Below, one piece after another: positions 35,235-43,508 of a stretch of DNA of 64,000 bases; the stretch's first letter is position 1, and the number at the start of each line of letters is the position of its first letter. A program made the position numbers and the translations under genes. The notes beneath the pieces are model-generated. The model was not told the origin of the DNA. It saw only the letters and a list, made by a program, of their open reading frames with translations, and made no database searches. The DNA comes from Bradyrhizobium paxllaeri (GTDB lineage: Bacteria > Pseudomonadota > Alphaproteobacteria > Rhizobiales > Xanthobacteraceae): NCBI RefSeq assembly GCF_001693515.2, contig NZ_CP042968.1, positions 6,138,001 through 6,202,000 of the forward strand, written 5' to 3'.

Positions 35235-36020
35235 TCACGCGAAGTGACGCTTGTCCGCAATGAGCGGCGAATTCTCACGAACAAACAAGATATCGATCTG
35301 ATTAAGTGCCCCATCAAGAGGCCGACGGTGGAGCTCAAGAATATCGTAAGTTACGAATCCAAGACGCTTGAGGAATGCAACCACGTCATCAAGGAGAGGC
35401 GCTCCCTCGTTTATCTCAATGATCGCGATCTCAAGCAAAATCGCATCGATTTTCGGCAAGATCCTCTGAGCCCCTTTTAGAACCTCTAGTTCGTAACCCT
35501 GCGTATCGATCTTAACGAATACCGGCGACTCTAACTCTTCGATTACCGTGTCCATCCGACGCAGCTTGCGGTGCTCCACGGTCCGATCAAGCGGACTTCG
35601 CTCACTCAGGACAGAAGAGCCTGATTCCATCACATTGAACGAGACCGGCGCGCCGTCGTCGGCTCCCAGCAGCTCGTAGAATAGAGACGCACCGAGCGAA
35701 TTAGCAACGGCGGAAACACGAGCTTGCTTCTGGACATTGGGTTCAAACATCAATATTCGAGTTTGAGGCCATATCTCTCGTGCAAGCCTGCTCCAGTCTC
35801 CTTCAAACGCTCCTACGTCAACAACTGTTCTCGGGGAAAAACCGCGGTTGGCCATGGCGCTCAAGCCGAACTTCATACTCGGCGCGAAGCCATAATCGTA
35901 GGCAAATCGATCGAACTCATCCCTGGCTAGGTTGAAAGACAGATGTAGGAGCGACGCCTTGACCCGATCGGGCAAGACGATCTTTAGTGTTTCGACTAGA
36001 GCGGTCTTCAGTTTATTCAT
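35235..36020 (-). CDS. FkbM-family methyltransferase
   Basis: 261 aa from the ATG at 36020 (24 upstream codons are open but basic and unlike the family). SAM-binding region TVVDVGAFEGDWSRLA (motif I) with ILMFEPNVQ, then FkbM hallmarks RRMDTVIEELE and VFVKIDTQGYELEVLKGA, and LLEIAII. FkbM enzymes O-methylate sugars or other hydroxyls. Here methylation of the EPS or its precursors is likely. Sits between the GT4 and flippase genes on the minus strand. Confidence 0.88.
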   Translation of the reverse strand: MNKLKTALVETLKIVLPDRVKASLLHLSFNLARDEFDRFAYDYGFAPSMKFGLSAMANRGFSPRTVVDVGAFEGDWSRLAREIWPQTRILMFEPNVQKQARVSAVANSLGASLFYELLGADDGAPVSFNVMESGSSVLSERSPLDRTVEHRKLRRMDTVIEELESPVFVKIDTQGYELEVLKGAQRILPKIDAILLEIAIIEINEGAPLLDDVVAFLKRLGFVTYDILELHRRPLDGALNQIDILFVRENSPLIADKRHFA

Positions 36021-36141
36021 TGGAATTCGCACCACCCGCACGAACGGCGGTCCTCGCTTCGAAGTGATATATCGCGCAGCGATAGCGTGCATGATCGCTC
36101 AAGCGAAGCGCACCCCGCTCGATGCTGCCGACCGTATCTGC

Positions 36142-37509
36142 TCATAGGAAATGTCCGACTAGCAAAGCAGAAATCTTACCAGCCAGAAGCCCGATTGGCA
36201 CCCAGACGAGAAAATACAGTTCCTTACGAAAATCGAACAGGCCATGCTTTAGACTATAAAAAATGATGATTGGAAGATACGAAAAATGGCTGAATACAAT
36301 CATGATCAACGCTCCATCGAGGCCGAAAAAATAAAACCCTAAGGGAGCCAGCACATATAGCGAAACGAGCCTGACCAGGATGACGTTTGACTGAATCTTC
36401 GGCATTCCCAAAGCCAAAAATGCTTGGACCGCAAGGCGAAACGGCATGGTCGCGAGGGTTGCGGCAAGAATTCCCAGCATCCAGCCTGCCTCATGATACC
36501 GGGGATCGTAAAGCAATTGAATCAAGGAAGGGCCGAAAGTCATAAGGAAGCCCGCCGAAAAATACGAGACCAAAGCGATAATGGCGACGAGCCTGTAGTA
36601 ATTCCCCTTTAGGTTCATTCCTTTTGTTCGAACGATCTCACTCAGGGCCGGAAACGCTACGTCGGTCATTATCTTGGATAGAACCCCTTCAGCCGAGATC
36701 ACAAACAGAGATGCGATTGCGTAAAGACCGAGTACGGTCGAGTCTACCAGCCCACCAAGCAACAAACGGTCACCGCTGCTCGCAAGGAAGCCGAAAACCG
36801 ATGACAACAATATCCACTTGCCGAAATGAATGACTTCGTGCGCGACCTGTCTGTCCCATTGCCAGCGATTTGCAACCCCAGGCAGCCACATATGGCTCAC
36901 GACGGTCCTGACAAGAGACGAACAGATCGTGCCTGCCACTAGTGCCCATATCGACCGATCAACCAGAACCCAGCCGAGCATACAGATCAATCCAATCGCC
37001 TGAGAAAAAATCTCCATGCCGATTATTCGTCCGAGCAAAATGGTGCGATTGGCTTCCAATACTTTCGTGGACTCGAAGGCGGCGATCAGCACTGAGAGCG
37101 ACAAGACTGCAACAACGTACGGCAACACGGGGGCCGCGTAGACGCTGTTTACGGGTATATGCTGCAACTGACCAAGTATGACGAGAACCACGCATAGAGT
37201 GAGCGCCGCCGCTGATAGCAAGACGCCTCGCAAAATCTGGATTACCCACGCGGTGTTCAGGAAGGCGGTCTCGTGGCCGCGTTTGCTCTGCACAACGCTT
37301 TGCTTCAATCCGACGTCGGAGAACATCGCAAGGCCGACGATCAGAGTCGAAGCGACAGCCATAATTCCGAACATTTCCGGAGCAAGCAGACGGGTCATCA
37401 GCAAACTACTGCCAAGACGGATCACCAGCGAAATCGCGAACCCAGCCAGGCTCCATATGCCCGCTTTCACCACCCGTTGCTTGAGGGAGATTTGCTCGGA
37501 TAAAGACAT
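36142..37509 (-). CDS. Polysaccharide flippase (Wzx/MOP superfamily)
   Basis: 455 aa from the ATG at 37509; the 34 upstream codons are open but hydrophilic. Twelve or so hydrophobic helices cover the length, starting VVKAGIWSLAGFAISLVIRL, with the family turn TRLLAPEMFGIMAVASTLIV and DVGLKQSVVQSKR. It moves lipid-linked repeat units to the periplasmic face. Lies directly downstream of the polymerase-like gene (130 bases) on the same strand, which together with the chain-length protein gives a full Wzx/Wzy-type assembly line. Confidence 0.88.
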   Translation of the reverse strand: MSLSEQISLKQRVVKAGIWSLAGFAISLVIRLGSSLLMTRLLAPEMFGIMAVASTLIVGLAMFSDVGLKQSVVQSKRGHETAFLNTAWVIQILRGVLLSAAALTLCVVLVILGQLQHIPVNSVYAAPVLPYVVAVLSLSVLIAAFESTKVLEANRTILLGRIIGMEIFSQAIGLICMLGWVLVDRSIWALVAGTICSSLVRTVVSHMWLPGVANRWQWDRQVAHEVIHFGKWILLSSVFGFLASSGDRLLLGGLVDSTVLGLYAIASLFVISAEGVLSKIMTDVAFPALSEIVRTKGMNLKGNYYRLVAIIALVSYFSAGFLMTFGPSLIQLLYDPRYHEAGWMLGILAATLATMPFRLAVQAFLALGMPKIQSNVILVRLVSLYVLAPLGFYFFGLDGALIMIVFSHFSYLPIIIFYSLKHGLFDFRKELYFLVWVPIGLLAGKISALLVGHFL

Positions 37510-37638
37510 TCTACGACAATCGTTCAATTTGGCAGGACAGCATCGGGCTTTTCGTAGCGCAAAATGAGCCAAATGACAGGTTTCCGACCGGGTACTCTTC
37601 CCGCCCCCCAAACGCCGTGTCGGATCGCAACGGAGATT

Positions 37639-39120
37639 TCACTCTCCTACCCTCAAGGGATGTCCACCAAAGCTTGCAGCACCAAATGGCTTCTTCGGAC
37701 TATTCGCGACGGCCTTAAGATATTCAGCACGGCCCAATAGCGCTCCTGCGAGAAGCCAATTCCACGAGCTCATCGATGAATTGGGTATCTGTTCAATAAG
37801 GTTCAGTGCAACGATTAGTGTAAGTGCTGCAAGAAAAATCCTGTCGCGTACCGACGATGCGAGTCTCAAAGACGACATTGCCCGAAAAACTGGCAGAGCG
37901 AGCAAACCAAATTGCGCCAGAAAGCCCACGATCCCAAACTGTCCCAATGTTTGGATCCATGCGCCGTCGGTTATACTTATATCCTTGCCGTAGTTCTCCT
38001 CGTAGAGGCGATTGCGTCCGTACCGTCCCCACCCAAGCAAAAAGCGCTGCGAAGCATGCGCCAAAAGTTGCTGCTCTTGATCGAAGCGCACTTTCAGAGA
38101 TTCTGCCCGCTCCTGACTGAATATCATCGCCGTATCGAGCAACGCGCCGGTCGGGAAGTTGTCGGTAATCCGAAGCAATGGATAGAATATCCCTATGGTG
38201 GTGATCACGACTGCTATCCGCACTTGCGTTTTCGGCCTGGACCAGCGCACAAAGAATCCTATGCAGCCAGCATAAATGAGTGCTCCGGCCGATTTGCAAA
38301 GTATGATTACGACGGCCAAATACGCCGAAACACCTGCAGGCGGAAACAATCTGACTGCACCTGACTTGAGGCGCCAAAATGCGACCGCCGCCAGGAAAGC
38401 TGTCATCATGAAGAAAGCAGCCGTTAGACCGTTTTTCATGAACACCACAGGCCGAAAGCCACCATAGCGCATTTCCGATACAAATCCGGAGGGGAAATAG
38501 CCATAGACCCAATTCGACAGCACAGGACTCATCCGGATCTCGAAAAGCATGAGAGTCGAGTACAGCAAGCCGGCGATCACAAGGACGCGCATGATCGACT
38601 CGGTATCTGAGGATTTCTGAAGGAAACGGCGAGCAATAAAGAATGGCAGCAAAAACAATAGCTGGCTCAGCAGGGCCGAAATACCGTCATAATACCCAAC
38701 GCCGGGAATAATCGTAGGTCCATAAACCAGGGTGTCGCGATTGTTAATCGAAGTGAATACCGGGCCTACAATGGCAGCAATCGCCAGGATTTCAGCCACG
38801 CCAAATCCCGATTTTACGGTACCCTGACGTGATGCCAACGCGATGCACCCGACCAATGCACAAAGATTGGGTAGGGAATTCTTGTCGAACGCCGGAATCA
38901 TCTCGAGCTTGATGGCGACATTTGATGGAAGCAGCAGCAACCCACCCAAAATAGTCCAAAGAGTTGCCTCCGAAAAAGATTTTGTTCGATATAAAATGAT
39001 CGCGACGATCGGCCACGCAAAAAAGGCAATGGTAGCAAACCAGTTAGCCGTCATCGATAACAACTGACCTAAAGGACTTCTTTGCTGATATTCGAACGAT
39101 TCCGGAGGATACAGAAGCAA
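37639..39120 (-). CDS. O-antigen ligase/polymerase-like membrane protein (Wzy candidate)
   Basis: 493 aa from a TTG at 39120; the ATG at 39054 would give 471 aa, but the sequence between (YPPESFEYQQRSPLGQLL) looks protein-like, so I prefer the longer form. About eleven hydrophobic helices and a large periplasmic loop near residues 330-400 (RFLLGWGRYGRNRLYEENYG, KDISITDGAWIQTLGQFGIV) with the Arg/Trp/Gly-rich pattern of polymerase loops. It probably joins EPS repeat units in the periplasm. First gene of the minus-strand polymerase-flippase group. Confidence 0.78.
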   Translation of the reverse strand: MLLYPPESFEYQQRSPLGQLLSMTANWFATIAFFAWPIVAIILYRTKSFSEATLWTILGGLLLLPSNVAIKLEMIPAFDKNSLPNLCALVGCIALASRQGTVKSGFGVAEILAIAAIVGPVFTSINNRDTLVYGPTIIPGVGYYDGISALLSQLLFLLPFFIARRFLQKSSDTESIMRVLVIAGLLYSTLMLFEIRMSPVLSNWVYGYFPSGFVSEMRYGGFRPVVFMKNGLTAAFFMMTAFLAAVAFWRLKSGAVRLFPPAGVSAYLAVVIILCKSAGALIYAGCIGFFVRWSRPKTQVRIAVVITTIGIFYPLLRITDNFPTGALLDTAMIFSQERAESLKVRFDQEQQLLAHASQRFLLGWGRYGRNRLYEENYGKDISITDGAWIQTLGQFGIVGFLAQFGLLALPVFRAMSSLRLASSVRDRIFLAALTLIVALNLIEQIPNSSMSSWNWLLAGALLGRAEYLKAVANSPKKPFGAASFGGHPLRVGE

Positions 39121-39467
39121 AATACCGGAACAAAATCAAAACGACCATGTCTTTTGTATTTCTCGCTTAATCCAGGAACGTGCACCCTAGCCTTTTCCGA
39201 GCTGAGTATCCGGCCCCAACACGCCGAATCGTCCCCGGCAAAGGATCATTTCGCAGCTTGGGCATAGTCGCCAAGGCATGCTAACCAATCTGGAAGATAG
39301 CGAGCGCATGGCCAGCGCACGACTGATATACACGCTTTGGAGCTTAGCGAACGGGCATCCAACGGCCTTCGAAGGGGGACGACGGCAACCTTGGATACCT
39401 CACATCGCGGTTTCAATTAACATTTGCGACGCTTTGCGTCGCTACATCGATTTGGAAAGGTGCTTTA
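39121..39467. other. Divergent intergenic region, no gene seen
   Basis: About 350 bases between the polymerase-like gene (minus) and the methyltransferase-like gene (plus). Short frames occur but show no protein character. Likely holds two promoters; none can be picked with confidence. GC content is lower here. Confidence 0.45.
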
Positions 39468-40319
39468 GTGGTTCTGGCTATGGAAGCTATAAAGAGAAAG
39501 TTGTGGAACCGACTGCTTGGTGAGGATTCATGGATCGATCGATACGGGACGTTCAGGGATCGCGAGCGGTTCGGATTGATCGGCCGCCCCAACTATCTCT
39601 ATGGCATGTTGCGCGCTGCAGATTGTGCTAAGTACTTCGGCAAGGCCCGCGTCACAGCAATTGAATTTGGGGTCGCCAGTGGCGCCGGCTTATTAAACAT
39701 GGCCGATTTGGCGCGGCTGATTCAGGCGGAGACTGGCATCGAATTTCGTATCATCGGGTTTGATACCGGCCATGGCCTTCCGAGCTTTCAAGGATATAGA
39801 GACCATCCGGAAATATGGAATCCCGGCGACTTCGCGATGGAAGACAGAGAGGCGCTTTCGCGCAAACTGACAGGTCGTGCAGAAATCATTTGGGGCGACA
39901 TTGCCGAGACCGTTGACGCGTTCACTGCAGCCATCAACCCAGAAACTCCACTGGGGTTCGTTTCCATAGACGTCGATATTTATTCGGCTACGAAATCGGC
40001 CCTACGCTGCCTAGCTGGTCGACCGGAGCAATACTTGCCCGCGGTGAGCATGTATTTTGATGATGTTGGCTTCTTTTTTGCGAACGAATGGTGTGGAGAA
40101 CTTGCGGCGATCTCCGAATTTAACGTCGAGCACGAAGTGCGAAAGATTGGAAGCGATCGAAGCTTACCTGGTCACCGGCCCAAAAAGGCAGACAACTGGT
40201 ATTCTGCGATGTATGTCTGCCACGTTTTGGATCACAAGGCGCGCCAAGAAACGGTGAACCGCTCTGAATTGACGATCGAAGCTCATGCCGACTTTATGAG
40301 AACACGCTTCCTCTTCTGA
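39468..40319 (+). CDS. SAM-methyltransferase-like hypothetical protein
   Basis: 283 aa from the GTG at 39468, seven bases after GGAAAGG; an ATG at 39480 is possible. A Rossmann-type motif I is visible in VTAIEFGVASGAGLLNMADL, followed by FRIIGFDTGHGLPSFQGYRD and a later GFVSIDVDIYSATKSALR, consistent with a class I methyltransferase fold. No named subfamily recognised. It stands alone between the divergent polymerase and the convergent putative glycosidase, so its substrate cannot be inferred beyond a probable link to EPS. Confidence 0.6.
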   Translation: MVLAMEAIKRKLWNRLLGEDSWIDRYGTFRDRERFGLIGRPNYLYGMLRAADCAKYFGKARVTAIEFGVASGAGLLNMADLARLIQAETGIEFRIIGFDTGHGLPSFQGYRDHPEIWNPGDFAMEDREALSRKLTGRAEIIWGDIAETVDAFTAAINPETPLGFVSIDVDIYSATKSALRCLAGRPEQYLPAVSMYFDDVGFFFANEWCGELAAISEFNVEHEVRKIGSDRSLPGHRPKKADNWYSAMYVCHVLDHKARQETVNRSELTIEAHADFMRTRFLF

Positions 40320-40537
40320 AGAACAACTTGGCTTGATAAATTTAAGCCGCTTGCCTCGCGGAAGTCATGATAGCCAGCTAGCGATACTTACCAAACCTTC
40401 CAAACTCCAAGATTGCTTGGCTGCGCCTAGCACTCCCTACTTGGAGGGAGGAGAACCCGCGCTATGGAGCCGCCGATGAAAGCCTCATCGACATAGTTAC
40501 CAACGTTGGCTGCACCTTCATGAACCAGTGTGCGCAA

Positions 40538-42601
40538 CTAAACACGGTTGAAAGCCACGATGGCATTCCACTGCGGCGGATTGGGGGATTGGTAGATGTC
40601 CTCAAGCACAGACCATGCTCCATTGGAAGGCGCTCTTCCCGATAGTTGGAAACAGGAGGGGAATTCCGCAGTGAACTTGCTGTCCGATAAGCCAACGAAA
40701 TTGTTATAATTGGTGGTAGTGAAGCCATTTAGTGACGTAGCATTCTTGGAAGCAGCTCGGAGAATGTCTACGGCGGACTTTCCTCCACCAGTGTAGTCCG
40801 GCGAGTACCCTCCTTCGTAGCCGCACATCTTGGTGATGCCAAAACCCAGCGCCCACACTTTCCAGTTAGTGTACCAAGTGGTCACCTTAGAGAGCGTAAA
40901 GGACCCCGTGCCGCTATTCACTGTGTTCGCATAAGCAGCTGCGATGTCCATCTGCAAATTCGCATTTCCGGCGGCAGCCGTGTACGCGGATGCATATGCA
41001 CTCTCTTCCGTCGTGCCATGGGCAGAAGGTGTAATATATTGGGCGGTGCAGATATGCGTGACCCAATTGGATGCGGCGCTCTTGGTATACGGAGTCTGCG
41101 ATGGACCCGACTGCGCAAGATACTTAGCGGAGGCAAGCCTTGCGTTGCTGGATGCAGTACCCGAGAGCGTCGCGCCAGTTGCCGACTGCACTCCACACAG
41201 GACCTGATATCTGGTTCGATTTCCGGCGTAAGCAATACTTACGATTTGACCTAGCACAGACATGGCCTTGCCGTACCAGTTATGCACGTCGGCTCCCCAC
41301 CCATACGCTGCAGCCTTAGCGACAGCATACTTCGTCGAATAGAAACCGCTGGCGTTATTCCAAGTCTCGTTCGGTCCCTCAAAACGCGGGATGATCCATG
41401 CAGGACCATAGTCACGGCAAAATGCAGCGAGGCTCGGCATATAATCGGTCGCGGGGTCAATTGCCAATACAGGCGTCACAAAGTACGGATGTGCGCCGAC
41501 CTCCGCACTGAGGCGAACCATCAGCTCGGGTGGGCAACCGCTATCAATGCCACAGCTTCCACGCGCAATGTCAGCGCCATGCTTGATCCACGCATTCAAA
41601 GTAGCGTCATAAACTAAGGTCGCGAAGCTCTGCCAAGTCCCCCCGATCGGATAAGAACTTGAGTTGAGAGGCTGCGAGTATTCACTCAGGATATTGATGG
41701 GTCCCGTTCCGTTCACGTTTAGCGTACATGGGCCGTTGTAGCTGGCGTTGAACTTGACGGTAACGGTGGCTTTGTCGACCAGCTTGAAGCCAGGAAGCGC
41801 TGCCGCATAGGCCGCGCCAGAATTCGTCGTTAGGCCGGCATAGAGGCTCGAGCGGAATTCGTGGCCCGCATAGAACACATAGGACACGGGCTTCCGTGTC
41901 GCCCAAGTGGTCACGTTCGTGGTGTTTCCGGACTGCCAATTGAGAAAGCGAATGACGCCAAAATTGGCCTCGAGCAGCCTCTGCTTGAATTTCGTCCCGA
42001 AAACCTGACCCGCCTTCAGTGCAGCCTCGTCGTCGACGTGAAAAACTTGCAGGTTGGTGATGTAAGGATTCCCGATCGCGGAGATACCGACGCTAAATTG
42101 GGAAGAAGTCGTCGAGAAAACATAACGGCCGCTGCCGGTGGTGCTGGTCTTGCTTCCACTAACGGCAACATTGCTCATACCGCAGAAAATCGTGCCGTTA
42201 CCATCCCAAGTGATCACATAATTCCCTGGCCGTGAAGCTTGGGAAGGAACATCGAAGACGGTGTACACGCCACCATTCACGATCTTGACGGGATACCCGT
42301 CGGAGTCGAGCGTGTCGGGCGCGGGCCAGCCACTGTTGTCCCTGAGGGTCCAGTTCTGCGCGGTTTTCATGCAGTTCAGGAACGGGTACGCCGCGCCAAA
42401 AGACAGAAAGTTGAAATTAACCTGGGACCTTCCCCCATTGAACTTGGCCGCGACGCTGGCGCTTGTGAGAGCGGATCGTCGCGTCGGCCCAACGAGTGGC
42501 ACCGCGAGCGTGGCGGCTTCCGTACCAATAGGCAACAGGGACGAAATGGCGACGATGCTCGTGCCTTGCAGGAATGTTCTACGGTCCATTCTCGACGTCA
42601 T
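40538..42601 (-). CDS. Large Tat-exported protein, putative glycoside hydrolase
   Basis: 687 aa from the ATG at 42601 (GGA seven bases upstream). Tat signal: MDRRTFLQGTSIVAISSLLP, cleaved near TEAA. The rest is secreted-type sequence, rich in Ser/Thr/Gly/Asn/Tyr/Trp. A clan GH-A-like pattern is visible: RFEGPNETWNN with Asn411-Glu412 (acid/base pair) and MCGYEGGYSPDY with Glu596 as a candidate nucleophile, with His/Trp-rich blocks between (ADVHNWYGKAM, VTHICTAQYI). N-terminal residues about 40-300 look like beta-sandwich carbohydrate-binding sequence. I recognise no named family. In an EPS locus it could trim or release the polymer. The enzymatic call is inference from short motifs. Confidence 0.55.
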   Translation of the reverse strand: MTSRMDRRTFLQGTSIVAISSLLPIGTEAATLAVPLVGPTRRSALTSASVAAKFNGGRSQVNFNFLSFGAAYPFLNCMKTAQNWTLRDNSGWPAPDTLDSDGYPVKIVNGGVYTVFDVPSQASRPGNYVITWDGNGTIFCGMSNVAVSGSKTSTTGSGRYVFSTTSSQFSVGISAIGNPYITNLQVFHVDDEAALKAGQVFGTKFKQRLLEANFGVIRFLNWQSGNTTNVTTWATRKPVSYVFYAGHEFRSSLYAGLTTNSGAAYAAALPGFKLVDKATVTVKFNASYNGPCTLNVNGTGPINILSEYSQPLNSSSYPIGGTWQSFATLVYDATLNAWIKHGADIARGSCGIDSGCPPELMVRLSAEVGAHPYFVTPVLAIDPATDYMPSLAAFCRDYGPAWIIPRFEGPNETWNNASGFYSTKYAVAKAAAYGWGADVHNWYGKAMSVLGQIVSIAYAGNRTRYQVLCGVQSATGATLSGTASSNARLASAKYLAQSGPSQTPYTKSAASNWVTHICTAQYITPSAHGTTEESAYASAYTAAAGNANLQMDIAAAYANTVNSGTGSFTLSKVTTWYTNWKVWALGFGITKMCGYEGGYSPDYTGGGKSAVDILRAASKNATSLNGFTTTNYNNFVGLSDSKFTAEFPSCFQLSGRAPSNGAWSVLEDIYQSPNPPQWNAIVAFNRV

Positions 42602-42726
42602 AGTCAGGTCCAATCATCGGTTAGGAATAAATTCGAACGATTGATCACGCGACCGATCTGATTTTACTGCAGGCCACGTCATCCACGCTAGTATGTGACT
42701 TCAAGGAACTATTTAATTCCAGCTCA

Positions 42727-43233
42727 TTAACCTCCCCGGACCCCCGGGGCAGCTCCTGTGCTCGCGGACTTTGCCTTACCGGTTGGCCCCAGCGAATAGA
42801 CCTCATACTGGCCGTCGGAGATGGCGTATTGGTAAGGCCGCCCCCACGGATCAAGCAGGTTTTTCGCCTTCTTGAGATACGGGCCGTTCCAGCGCGGCGC
42901 CTCCGGCGGTGCTTCGACCAAGGCTTTCAAGCCGGCGCTGGCACTGGGATAGGCACCGTTTTCCATATAATAGAGCTCGAGTGCTGTCCCGATATTCTCG
43001 ATCTGCAGCTGCACCGATTGGGTCTTCGCTTTACCGAAATACCCCATCAACTGCGGCGTCGCGATTGCCGTCAGAACCGCCAGAATGCCCATCACGACAA
43101 GCAATTCGAGCAACGTATAACCCGCATTTTTACGGGCGCGAGACCGCAACGCGCCGCCCCAGAATGGCTTTCCGACGCCGGGTCTCGCCCGGTCCAATAT
43201 CTTGGCCAACATCCTGATCGCCCCTGAACTCAT
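42727..43233 (-). CDS. gspG: Type II secretion major pseudopilin GspG
   Basis: 168 aa from the ATG at 43233; starts at 43278 or 43212 are possible. A prepilin leader ends KNAG and is cut before YTLLELLVVMGILAVL (Glu5 present). The C-terminal domain has the GspG pattern: GALELYYMENGAYPSASAG-type segment (TALELYYMENGAYPSASAGL), LVEAPP, WNGPYLKKA, DPWGRPYQY and YSLGPTGK. GspG builds the pseudopilus that pushes substrates through the outer-membrane secretin. It is not with the other pseudopilin genes at 58.4-64 kb but about 15 kb away and alone. Confidence 0.9.
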   Translation of the reverse strand: MSSGAIRMLAKILDRARPGVGKPFWGGALRSRARKNAGYTLLELLVVMGILAVLTAIATPQLMGYFGKAKTQSVQLQIENIGTALELYYMENGAYPSASAGLKALVEAPPEAPRWNGPYLKKAKNLLDPWGRPYQYAISDGQYEVYSLGPTGKAKSASTGAAPGVRGG

Positions 43234-43508
43234 CTTCGTGAATTTCCGGGATCGATACTGTTGGTCACCGGTGTTCAAAGGGTTTACGAATGGAACCCAC
43301 TGGGAAAACGGTCAACGTCAAGTAACGGACATCAGGAAAGCTAATTATATTTGCGGAAGGGCTTATTCAGGGCCGCCGCCATCTGGTAAATACCTTATTA
43401 AACGGACAGTAGCTGGGTAATAATTTAATTCAGCGCTCAGGCAGGTTCGAAAGACTGGGGCACCACATGCGGCGCCCGGCCCCGCCGGCGCCATGGACGA
43501 CATAGAGC

